Part shown: positions 1 to 8,451 of the stretch, one piece after another
How the letters are laid out: each line of letters opens with the position of its first letter
Numbering within the stretch: the stretch's first letter is position 1
NCBI RefSeq assembly: GCF_900890425.1
Contig: NZ_CAAHFG010000003.1
Location: 620,001-684,000 of the forward strand
Direction of reading: 5' to 3'
Length of the DNA: 64,000 nucleotides
From: Pontiella desulfatans
Lineage (GTDB): Bacteria > Verrucomicrobiota > Kiritimatiellia > Kiritimatiellales > Pontiellaceae
Notes under the pieces: generated by a model
Told to the model about the DNA's origin: nothing
The model's input: only the letters and a program-made list of their open reading frames with translations
Databases searched by the model: none
Translations under genes and position numbers: made by a program

Positions 1-2
1 CT

Positions 3-602
3 CCGCAACGGGATGAGGTTCCGGCGCTGCGCTGGCTCGCGTATGGATCATCGATCACCTACGGGGCCGATGCGCTGCATGCAACCAATGCCTATGTCCA
101 GCAGGCGGCCCGCCGGCTGGGTGTCGATGTGCTGAACCTGGGCCTGCCGGGATCGTGTCTTGTGGAGCCGGTCATGATCGACTACCTGGCCGGACGGGAC
201 GATGCGGATCTGATCACCTGTGAACTGGGCGTGAATATGGCGGCCTGGTTCGGGCCGGAAGAATTTGAAGAACGCGTTCGAAACCTGCTGACCACGTTGG
301 CGGATCGTGATCCGGAGCGGCCGGTGGCCGCCCTGAACATCTATCCCAACCGGTACGATGTGTTCCTGGATCGATCCGATACCGAGACGGTCCGCACTCC
401 CGAGTTTAATCGTATTGTTCCGCAGGTCGTAAAGGCGCTCGCCCGTCCCAACCTGCACTTTATCGATGGTCGCCAGGTGCTTTCCGATTTCGACGGAATG
501 TCCGCCGACCTGCTGCATCCGGCCGATGAAGGCCATATCCGCATGGGTGAAAACCTGGCGGAATTACTGAAGCCCTATCTTTCGAGGAAACATGATGCCT
601 GA
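3..602 (+). CDS. SGNH/GDSL hydrolase, 5'-truncated by window edge
   Basis: This is the C-terminal part of an SGNH-fold esterase or deacylase; the start lies upstream of the window. The reading frame is open from base 3. The visible fragment carries the block I motif GSSIT (nucleophile serine near visible residue 17) and the block V signature DLLHPADEGH with the catalytic Asp/His pair near its end. Such enzymes usually remove acetyl or other acyl groups from glycans, which suits the carbohydrate-degrading neighbourhood. That substrate is an inference. The gene ends in TGA and overlaps the following GH43 gene by 11 bases, so the two are probably translationally coupled. No signal peptide can be judged because the N-terminus is missing. 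Confidence 0.85.
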   Translation, partial: PQRDEVPALRWLAYGSSITYGADALHATNAYVQQAARRLGVDVLNLGLPGSCLVEPVMIDYLAGRDDADLITCELGVNMAAWFGPEEFEERVRNLLTTLADRDPERPVAALNIYPNRYDVFLDRSDTETVRTPEFNRIVPQVVKALARPNLHFIDGRQVLSDFDGMSADLLHPADEGHIRMGENLAELLKPYLSRKHDA

Positions 603-2235
603 ACTTATCAATCCGGTCCTGACCGGTTTTAATCCCGATCCGTCGATTGTTGCGGTGGGGGAGGACTACTATATTGCCACCTCCACCTTTGAATGGTTTC
701 CCGGTGTACAGATTCACCATTCAAAAGACCTGGTTCACTGGCGGCTGTTGACCCGCGTGCTGGATCGGGTAAGCCAGCTGGACCTGCGCGGGTGTCAGCA
801 TTCCGGCGGGGTATGGGCCCCGTGCCTGACCTATGCGGACGATCAGTTCTGGCTGGTTTACACCAATGTCCGCAGCCACGGCGGTCCGGTTACCGATTCA
901 CCGCATTTTCTGGTGACGGCGCCGGATATTGAAGGCCCCTGGTCGGAGCCGGTAGTGCTGGGCGCCAACGGGTTTGATCCCTCGCTGTTTCACGATAAGG
1001 GCGGGAAAAAATATCTGGTGAACATGCAGATGGGGTCGGTCGGAGCCGTTGGTGTGGAGGAGCGCTTTGACGGCATCACGATTCAGGAATATTGCCATGA
1101 CAGAAAAAAGCTTGTGGGTGAGCGGATAAAAATCTGGGAAGGAACGGAGCTGGGCGTCACCGAAGGTCCGCATATCTACCGGAAGGACGGATGGTATTAC
1201 CTGCTGACGGCAGAGGGCGGCACCGCTTTCAACCATGCGGTCAGTGTAGCGCGCTCACGCAATCTGACCGGTCCCTATGAAGCGGATCCCGACGGGCCGA
1301 TGCTGACCTCGGCCAATCGTCCCGACCTGAACCTGAAGTCGGCGGGACACGGCGATCTGTTCCAGTCCCCGGACGGCAGCTGGTTTACCGTACACCTCTG
1401 CCACCGTCCGTTGCAGAAGCGCGGCGTTCCGGAGACCGCCTGGGATCAGGATAAAGTGGCGATCCTCGGGCGCGAAACCGGTATTCAGCGTGTGGCGTGG
1501 CCCGACGGTGAATTCCCGCGCCTGGCGGATGGAGGGAATGCCCCGTCCGATATTGTGCCTGCGCCGGAAGGGCCCCTGTATCCGTGGGAGGATGCCTTGC
1601 GCGACGACTTTAACGGCCCGGTCCTCAATCCCCATTTCCAGACCCTGCGCGAACCGGCCGACGAAAGCTGGCTGTCGCTCTCGCGTTGTCCGGGGTCGCT
1701 CAGCCTGAAGGGCCGCAACTCGCTCTTCTCCCGGTTTGATCAATCGCTGGTCGCCCGCCGTCTGCAGCACTTCCGTGCCGAGGCGGAAACGGGCCTGGTT
1801 TTTTCGCCGACGTCACCGAAGCAGGAGGCCGGTCTGATCGCGTACTATGACCGCAATAACTATCACTATCTGCGGATGGCCGGCGATGGTAAAGGCGGCT
1901 GTCGAGTCGGGGTGGTCTCCTCAGACTTCAGTCCGGGGATGGAGCGCCCGCTGATTACGGTGCAAAATGTGTGCGACCTGAAGCCGGGTGCAAAGATATA
2001 CCTGAAGATGATGAATGAGCATGCCGACCTGCGCTTTGCCTGGAGCCTGAATGGAGAAGAGTGGAATTGGATTGAACAGACGTTCGACAGCACCAACATG
2101 GGGGACTGGAGCTCGGCCATCAGCGGATTTGCCGGAACCTTCTGGGGATTGTGCTGCCAGGATATGACCGGCGACGGCATCTGGGCGGAATTTGACTGTT
2201 TTGATTATCGGATTCCGGTAAAGGAAACCTTGTGA
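592..2235 (+). CDS. Glycoside hydrolase family 43 (beta-xylosidase / alpha-L-arabinofuranosidase type)
   Basis: This 547-residue protein is a GH43 five-bladed beta-propeller glycosidase with a C-terminal concanavalin-like domain from about residue 330. The three acidic residues of the family are visible: Asp16 in FNPDPS (base), Asp129 in GFDPSLFHD (pKa modulator) and Glu191 in VTEGPHIY (acid). The C-terminal part matches the beta-sandwich usual in exo-xylosidases of the family. No signal peptide is seen, so the enzyme is probably cytoplasmic and acts on imported oligosaccharides. A purine-rich GAGGAAA precedes the ATG; the codon at 595 is also ATG and could be used. The gene overlaps both neighbours. 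Whether the sugar removed is xylose or arabinose cannot be decided here. Confidence 0.9.
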   Translation: MMPELINPVLTGFNPDPSIVAVGEDYYIATSTFEWFPGVQIHHSKDLVHWRLLTRVLDRVSQLDLRGCQHSGGVWAPCLTYADDQFWLVYTNVRSHGGPVTDSPHFLVTAPDIEGPWSEPVVLGANGFDPSLFHDKGGKKYLVNMQMGSVGAVGVEERFDGITIQEYCHDRKKLVGERIKIWEGTELGVTEGPHIYRKDGWYYLLTAEGGTAFNHAVSVARSRNLTGPYEADPDGPMLTSANRPDLNLKSAGHGDLFQSPDGSWFTVHLCHRPLQKRGVPETAWDQDKVAILGRETGIQRVAWPDGEFPRLADGGNAPSDIVPAPEGPLYPWEDALRDDFNGPVLNPHFQTLREPADESWLSLSRCPGSLSLKGRNSLFSRFDQSLVARRLQHFRAEAETGLVFSPTSPKQEAGLIAYYDRNNYHYLRMAGDGKGGCRVGVVSSDFSPGMERPLITVQNVCDLKPGAKIYLKMMNEHADLRFAWSLNGEEWNWIEQTFDSTNMGDWSSAISGFAGTFWGLCCQDMTGDGIWAEFDCFDYRIPVKETL

Positions 2236-3668
2236 AAACAACATGGGCGCTTTTAATAACCCTCGGCATGGGTTGCCCGGGCGGTCTGTTTGCGGAAGAG
2301 GCCGTTTCTGAGCCGGGTGCAGATAAACCCAATATCATCTTTATTCTGGCAGACGATCTCGGCTATGGCGAAGTTGGTTGTTATGGCCAGGAGAAGATCA
2401 AGACCGCGGGTCTTGATCGAATGGCAGCCGAGGGGCTGCGGTTTACGGATCACTATTCGGGCTATGCCACCTGTACGATGTCGCGTAAGGCGCTGATGAC
2501 CGGGCGCCATGTGGGTCATCTTCCGCATGGCACTACCATTCCCGGTCTCACCGTGGGGCACATGCTGCAAAGAGCTGGATACCGCACGGCTATGATAGGG
2601 AAGTGGGGCATGACTGGGCATCCCGGCCACCCGGACAGTCCCCATGTGAACGGCTTTGATCATGTTTTTACCTATCACGATCAGGGGCAGGCTCATTTTT
2701 ACTATATTGAATTTCTTTGGCGAAATCTGGAAAAGGTTCATTACCCCATGAATAAAAACCTCTTCGATAAAGAGTGGTTTATCAAAGATGATCATAAGGG
2801 CGTGTACAGTCATGATGAATTTACCAAAGAAGCGCTCGGGTTTATCACAGAAAATAAGGACAGGCCTTTTTTCCTTTATTTGCCCTATACCATTCCGCAT
2901 GCCGAGTTGACCGTACCCGAGGACTCGCTTCAGGAGTATGCTCAACTGGGATGGCCGGAAACCGCGAAAGAAGTAGGAGGGGGCGGGTCTCGAAATCCAG
3001 GTTACGGCAGCCAGTACATTAAAGGCTATTGTGGTGTCAAAAACCCCAATGCGACGTATGCGGCTATGGTGACACGAATGGATCGCGACATTGGGCGCAT
3101 TCTGGATCTATTGGATACACTGGATCTCAGTGAGAACACCCTGGTGGTATTCGGCAGTGATAATGGAGCTTCTGATGAAGGCGGACAAAGTATGGAGTTC
3201 CTCAAAAGCTCCGGAGCCTTGCGGGACGGTAAACGCAGCATCTATGAAGGAGGGACACGTACTCCCTTTATTGTCCGTTGGACTGGAGCCATTCAACCCG
3301 GACAAGTCACAGATCACATGAGTAATTTTTGTGATTTCATGGCGACCGCCTGTGAACTGGCCGGGGTCGAAGCTCCGAGCCATATTGATAGTGTCAGTTA
3401 CCTGCCAACCCTTTTGGGAAAACCGGAAAAACAAAAAAAGAAACCCTGCATCTACTATAGCTGGCGTGGACATGCCGTGCGCGTGGGGGACTGGAAACTG
3501 ATTCTGAAGGGTCATTCGGTCGAGCTTTACAATCTGGCCGACGATATCGGAGAAACCAATAATCTTGCAGATAAAATGCCCGATAAGGTCGCGGAATTAG
3601 CTGCATCATTGGTTGCCGCAAGTCCGACTGCAAAAAAACACTGGGGTAAACGCCCGGTAAAGCACTAG
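2232..3668 (+). CDS. Secreted S1-type sulfatase with atypical CTMSR active-site motif
   Basis: This 478-residue arylsulfatase-type enzyme has an N-terminal signal peptide (MKTTWALLITLGMG, cleaved near FAEEA). It shows the metal-site start PNIIFILADDLGYGEVG, the C-terminal metal motif GSDNG, and family spacing throughout. It would hydrolyse sulfate esters on a glycan outside the cytoplasm. The start is GTG, overlapping the TGA of the GH43 gene (GTGA). The oddity is the maturation motif at Cys81, which reads C-T-M-S-R. Formylglycine-generating systems normally need Pro or Ala at the third position, and here it is Met. The rest of the motif, including the following KALMTGR helix, is intact. The family assignment is secure; activity is uncertain. 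Confidence 0.92.
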   Translation: MKTTWALLITLGMGCPGGLFAEEAVSEPGADKPNIIFILADDLGYGEVGCYGQEKIKTAGLDRMAAEGLRFTDHYSGYATCTMSRKALMTGRHVGHLPHGTTIPGLTVGHMLQRAGYRTAMIGKWGMTGHPGHPDSPHVNGFDHVFTYHDQGQAHFYYIEFLWRNLEKVHYPMNKNLFDKEWFIKDDHKGVYSHDEFTKEALGFITENKDRPFFLYLPYTIPHAELTVPEDSLQEYAQLGWPETAKEVGGGGSRNPGYGSQYIKGYCGVKNPNATYAAMVTRMDRDIGRILDLLDTLDLSENTLVVFGSDNGASDEGGQSMEFLKSSGALRDGKRSIYEGGTRTPFIVRWTGAIQPGQVTDHMSNFCDFMATACELAGVEAPSHIDSVSYLPTLLGKPEKQKKKPCIYYSWRGHAVRVGDWKLILKGHSVELYNLADDIGETNNLADKMPDKVAELAASLVAASPTAKKHWGKRPVKH

Positions 3669-3710
3669 AGGGACTGCGCCCGTCTTTAAATCTATATTGA
3701 GGAAATTATT

Positions 3711-6700
3711 ATGAGAAGAAGTTCATGGATGATGGCGGCGCTGGCGCTGGCTTGCGGTGCGGCCCGGGGAAGTGATGAAGCGGACTGTTACAAGGGAAGC
3801 TATGCACCGGATGGGGATTATATCCTGAGCGGAGGCTTGATCAAGGACCTGCCTGATCCAATCGAAGTGCCTGTTCATTACGAAGCGCCCGGTTTTGACG
3901 CTTTCAGACTCAGCCCCGTCCCTGATCCCGGCGAGCACCCACGGATTATCATCGGTCCTGATGATATCGAACACTTCAAAGAGCTGCATGCCGCGGGAGA
4001 CAAGGCCCCGCGCATCTTCCGCCTGCAAGTGGAGCAGATGCGCCGGGATGCCGAGAACTGGACGGTGCCGGCAAACTTCAATTACCGTACCAGCCCTTGG
4101 GGCGAAGACAGTAAAATCGCCGGCTGGGCGCTCTACGCGCTGATTACCGAGGATCAGGAGCTGGGCCGCAAGGCCGCGGAGGCTACTGTAGAACATGCGC
4201 TTTATCTGGAAGGACGCGCCGATATCCTGAACAGCCATCCGGATGCCGAGGCGATCAAGGACGTCGCCTACGACTTCGTGCGTATAGGGGTAAAGTTCGG
4301 CCAGATCGACTACCACAGCGCCTACTACCAGGGTGGCAAAGAGCGGGTCGCTGAGCTCATGCGTGAGCACGGTGCGACTATCACGCACACCGGCGATCAC
4401 AGCGGTGCCTACCTGAGTCTGGCTTTTGAGTATGACTATGCTCATCCCTTCATGACTGAAGAGGAGCGCGCCATCGTCCGCCAGGTGATTTCCAAATGCA
4501 CCTACGGCAAATACACCACGGGTATGGCTCTGCCCGGCCAGATGTATATCAACAACCACATGTCCGGCGGTGCGAACAACACCTATCTGGCGTTGGCCAT
4601 TGAAGGCGAGGAGGGCTATGACCCGCGCATTGCAGAAATGGCGGAGTGGTCGCTGAAGAACAAGCTCAGCTACGACCTGTCCTCCGATGGCATCACCTAC
4701 GAGAACACCAAGGGCTTCATTCCCATGCTGCCGGTGCTGGCCATCGCCAAACGGCAGGGCCCGGATCATCCGGAAAACCTGCTGAAGCACAGCCACCTTC
4801 TGTCCCGCGCCAACTCCAATGTCCAACACGCCCGGAAAATTTATTACCGCTATTTCGGCGAGTCCCGCCGCCGGCCTGACGATAAAAATCTCGATAAGAT
4901 CATCACCGGACAGGACGAACCGCGCTACTGGCGCGCATCAGGTGGATCGGGCTCGGGCGGCCATCTCGAGTTCTGGTCCGTGATGAAGCATTTCTACCCT
5001 GAGAATGACATGATCGACTTTGTCTGGAACTGCAAGCTGCCGGGCAGCCTGGCGTACTATGAAGGCACACCGGAGGACAACTGGAGCGGCAAAATCCACC
5101 ACAACTGGTTTAGTCTCAAGGCGATTAACCTGCTGACGGCCACCCGCATGACGGACTACAACAAGCTGGATGAACTTGCGCAGTTTGACGAGGCCGATAA
5201 ATTCTGGTTCGATGACGAGCGTGGCATTATGTCGGCCCGTAATGACTGGTCCGCTGACTCCATGCTGATTCACAAAGAAAACCGCATTGATCAATATTAC
5301 ATGGGGCATGAAAGCCCGCAACACGGTGATTTCCAGGTCTGGGCCGATGGCATCCCCTGGGTTCCGAATGCCGGTGCTTATCTCGACACCACGTTCCGCA
5401 ATATGGTCACCGTCGATGGGCTGGCGGGGGTCTATGCACCCATCTCCGGAGATTGGATGACAGCTTCCGCGACAGACCTTAGCGCCACCTCGGTTTCGGA
5501 AATGACCAGCGCTTATCAGTGGCGTAAAAGCATAAATGGAATACGTTACCTGGACCACCCGGGCATCGAACAAGCCCCCTACCAGATGACCGAACATTAC
5601 CTGAGGGCTGCCTACCAGCTCAACCGCTTCAGCGAATTAGCCTACCTGCCGCGTATCCGTGAGCATTACGATGGCTATGCGCATCTCGACTACGGCCCCT
5701 GGCACGGCGAAACCCGCGGCCCGGAATACTATATCAAGTGGAATGAACCCATGGATCACGTATTCCGGACCCTGCACTTCGCTCGGGGCAGGGCTCCTTA
5801 CCTCCTCATCTTCGACGACCTGCGTAAGGCCGATGATGAAAACCATCAGTTTGACTGGCGTATGCTGATGACGGCCGACGCAGTGTTCTACGAGGTCAAT
5901 ACCGCCGCCGGCAAACGACACCTCGATCTGAACACCGAGGGTAAAATCGGTACGGATTTGATTTTCACCCTCAAAGACGACAGCTACCAGCGGGCCGGGG
6001 GTGATGCCTGGGGTGCAAAATACGTCACCCTCAAGCCAACGCCGAAAAAGGGTGATCCGATGCTTTTGGTGCGCGTGCTATGGCACAACACCAACTTCCC
6101 CTTCCCGGTGCCCAATCTGCAGCGCAGCGGAGAATACAACATGGTCTCGGTGCCGGCCTTTGGCAAGAGTCCCGAATACCGCATCATGGTCTTCCCGTTT
6201 CGCTATGGCGACAAGCTGCCGACGACGGAGTGGTCGGATGATCGCAGCCGCCTGACGATCAAGGTGGGAGGACATGTTGACGTCTATGATCTCGATCAGA
6301 CCGATTGCGAGCGCACGGTCTTCAGCATGACCCGTAATGGCCGGAAGGTAACCGATTCCGGAGCCAAGCCGCCGAAGCCCCGATTGGTGGAAACCACTCG
6401 TTTTACCGAAGATCAGAATAAGCCGGAGTGGAGGGCTCCGCGCGTCATCAGTGGGCCGACCGACGTTCTCTTTGCCGCCGCCAAGCCAGGAGCAGAGATT
6501 CGCTACACCCTCGATGGTTCTGATCCGGGGCCCAATGCTCCCATAGCCAGTGGCCCCATCACGATTGATCGGAGTTGCGTTCTCAAGGCCCGCAGCTACC
6601 GCGCTGACTGGCGCTTTGGCGAGGGCAACTGGAGCGACACCGTGGAGTTCGCCTTCGAACTGCAGCAACCGATCAAAGCCGTAGTCACAGTCAACAAGCT

Positions 6701-8399
6701 CAGTGGGCTGAAGGTTTCCGGCTACGAAATCAAGACCACTGAATTTGATCAGAAAGGATTCTTCCAAGGCAGCAAGTCCTCCCTGCCTGACGTAACTCGT
6801 TTCACCCCATTGATGACCACAGCGATGTCCGACCTGACGATCCCGGTGATGGACGGTCAGGAAGACGGCACCCGCATGATGAAGGCCTTCTATGCTTTTG
6901 ATGGCTATGTCGAAGTGCCCGAAACGGGGGGCTACTCTTTTGAACTGACGTCCTGTGGCCCAATCGATCTCCAAATTGGAGGACAACAGATCATCCTGAT
7001 CGATCAGCAATACGGTTTAAGCTACAAACCGCGCTACGGCGAAGTGGTGCTTGAGAAGGGCCTGCATCCACTGCGTCTGGTGGTCTGCGATCCTGTCTTC
7101 TGGAAGGGAGATGCCGAGGAACAGTATAAGATTCACCTGAAGGCTCTCGCTCCCGGCGGTACCGATTACGAAACGATTCCGGCAGAGCACTTTCTACGCG
7201 ATGCGGACTCGCTACAGGTGGCAAATGCCGACAACGCAGCTCCGGCACTGTTGCCCGCGACACAGGGAGTCGAGGTCGTTCCCGGTCTGGTCGAACACCG
7301 CTATGACCGACTGGAGTTCCTCCTGGCCGACTACCAAACTGTGCCGAACTTCCTCAATCAGGAAGCGTTTATTCCCACAAGTGGCTTAAACCCTGCCTAC
7401 TACGATCTGGCCGAGGTCGAACCGTATGCGTCGCGCTTTGTAGATATTGCCGAGCGCAACGATACGCCCCGCAAGCTGGTGGAATACGAGGGATACCTCC
7501 GTATCGGCCGCGATGGGGTCTATACCTTCAGCCTGCGTGAAAGCCGCAGCGATGCCGCCTGCCTGCTGATCGACGATCAAGTCGTGGTGCGTCGTCAAGT
7601 GGATGCGCCCAAAACCGATGGGGTCATTGCTCTGGCCGCCGGTCTGCACCCCTTCAAGCTCCAGGTCGCCATGGGCCGGGCCGTTGTATCCTTCAAGCAT
7701 GAGGCAGATGATTCCTTCCAGGTCCTCACCCCGGCAGCCTTCGCCCGCGATGCGAACGATCAGTCACCCGCCGTGGCGGGGGGAACCGATGGCGAGATCC
7801 CCGGCCTCATTGGCGTGATTAGCGGCGAAGAGCTCAACGGCGAAACCACACCGGTCACAGGTGGCGACGGTGCCACGGCTCTTGTACAGGGCGGCGAGAT
7901 CATTCCGGACGGGGTCGTAGGCAAGGCCCTGGGGCTCTACGGCGACGTCGCGGGCATCGAACTCCGTGGCCTCAAGCAACGCGAGGACGCCTTCTCCATT
8001 GCCACGTGGGTGCGTTTCAAAGATGGCCCGGAAGACATCATGCTGTTTGGCCAGGCCTATGGTTCGCTCAACTTCCGGCTGCGGGGCAACCGTCTGATGT
8101 GTGACTGGTCGCGGGGGATCGGACAAACGGAGTGGCATGCGCCCAAGGAGGCCGTCGCTGGCGGCATCTGGTTCCATATTGCCGCCACCTACGGCAAGGA
8201 GAACGCGCTTTACTTCAATGGCGAGAAGGTGAGTTCCGCTCAATCCCTACACTGGGGCAAGCGCCGCGGCAACGGTTTCTTTGCCGACCACCAGGCCGTG
8301 TCATGTGACAATAAACCTACCGCCATCGACGAATACCGGATCTATGACCGTGCGCTGAGTTCCGAAGAGATCCGGGCTCTTTATGAGGCGAACCGGTAA
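3711..8399 (+). CDS. Giant multidomain heparinase II/III-like polysaccharide lyase
   Basis: This 1562-residue secreted protein (signal peptide about residues 1-20) has an N-terminal lyase part. It includes the HPRIIIGPDD entry motif near residue 80, an alpha-helical toroid, and a beta-sheet domain with HESPQHGDF near residue 533. The conserved FRTLHFARG and LLIFDDLRKADD strands follow. After about residue 905 come accessory modules: a chitobiase-like beta-sandwich (911-985), two PA14-like domains (about 1057-1150 and 1187-1337) and a LamG/concanavalin-like domain (about 1397-1560). PA14 and LamG modules probably bind carbohydrate. The start has GAGGAAATT upstream. The substrate is not readable. 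Polysaccharide lyases such as alginate, heparin or ulvan lyases share this fold, so a lyase acting on a uronic-acid-containing glycan is the best inference. Confidence 0.8.
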   Translation: MRRSSWMMAALALACGAARGSDEADCYKGSYAPDGDYILSGGLIKDLPDPIEVPVHYEAPGFDAFRLSPVPDPGEHPRIIIGPDDIEHFKELHAAGDKAPRIFRLQVEQMRRDAENWTVPANFNYRTSPWGEDSKIAGWALYALITEDQELGRKAAEATVEHALYLEGRADILNSHPDAEAIKDVAYDFVRIGVKFGQIDYHSAYYQGGKERVAELMREHGATITHTGDHSGAYLSLAFEYDYAHPFMTEEERAIVRQVISKCTYGKYTTGMALPGQMYINNHMSGGANNTYLALAIEGEEGYDPRIAEMAEWSLKNKLSYDLSSDGITYENTKGFIPMLPVLAIAKRQGPDHPENLLKHSHLLSRANSNVQHARKIYYRYFGESRRRPDDKNLDKIITGQDEPRYWRASGGSGSGGHLEFWSVMKHFYPENDMIDFVWNCKLPGSLAYYEGTPEDNWSGKIHHNWFSLKAINLLTATRMTDYNKLDELAQFDEADKFWFDDERGIMSARNDWSADSMLIHKENRIDQYYMGHESPQHGDFQVWADGIPWVPNAGAYLDTTFRNMVTVDGLAGVYAPISGDWMTASATDLSATSVSEMTSAYQWRKSINGIRYLDHPGIEQAPYQMTEHYLRAAYQLNRFSELAYLPRIREHYDGYAHLDYGPWHGETRGPEYYIKWNEPMDHVFRTLHFARGRAPYLLIFDDLRKADDENHQFDWRMLMTADAVFYEVNTAAGKRHLDLNTEGKIGTDLIFTLKDDSYQRAGGDAWGAKYVTLKPTPKKGDPMLLVRVLWHNTNFPFPVPNLQRSGEYNMVSVPAFGKSPEYRIMVFPFRYGDKLPTTEWSDDRSRLTIKVGGHVDVYDLDQTDCERTVFSMTRNGRKVTDSGAKPPKPRLVETTRFTEDQNKPEWRAPRVISGPTDVLFAAAKPGAEIRYTLDGSDPGPNAPIASGPITIDRSCVLKARSYRADWRFGEGNWSDTVEFAFELQQPIKAVVTVNKLSGLKVSGYEIKTTEFDQKGFFQGSKSSLPDVTRFTPLMTTAMSDLTIPVMDGQEDGTRMMKAFYAFDGYVEVPETGGYSFELTSCGPIDLQIGGQQIILIDQQYGLSYKPRYGEVVLEKGLHPLRLVVCDPVFWKGDAEEQYKIHLKALAPGGTDYETIPAEHFLRDADSLQVANADNAAPALLPATQGVEVVPGLVEHRYDRLEFLLADYQTVPNFLNQEAFIPTSGLNPAYYDLAEVEPYASRFVDIAERNDTPRKLVEYEGYLRIGRDGVYTFSLRESRSDAACLLIDDQVVVRRQVDAPKTDGVIALAAGLHPFKLQVAMGRAVVSFKHEADDSFQVLTPAAFARDANDQSPAVAGGTDGEIPGLIGVISGEELNGETTPVTGGDGATALVQGGEIIPDGVVGKALGLYGDVAGIELRGLKQREDAFSIATWVRFKDGPEDIMLFGQAYGSLNFRLRGNRLMCDWSRGIGQTEWHAPKEAVAGGIWFHIAATYGKENALYFNGEKVSSAQSLHWGKRRGNGFFADHQAVSCDNKPTAIDEYRIYDRALSSEEIRALYEANR

Positions 8400-8451
8400 A
8401 CCCGCTAAGCTCAAATTAGCAATAGAGCCGAGTAAGGAAATAAGGATACAA

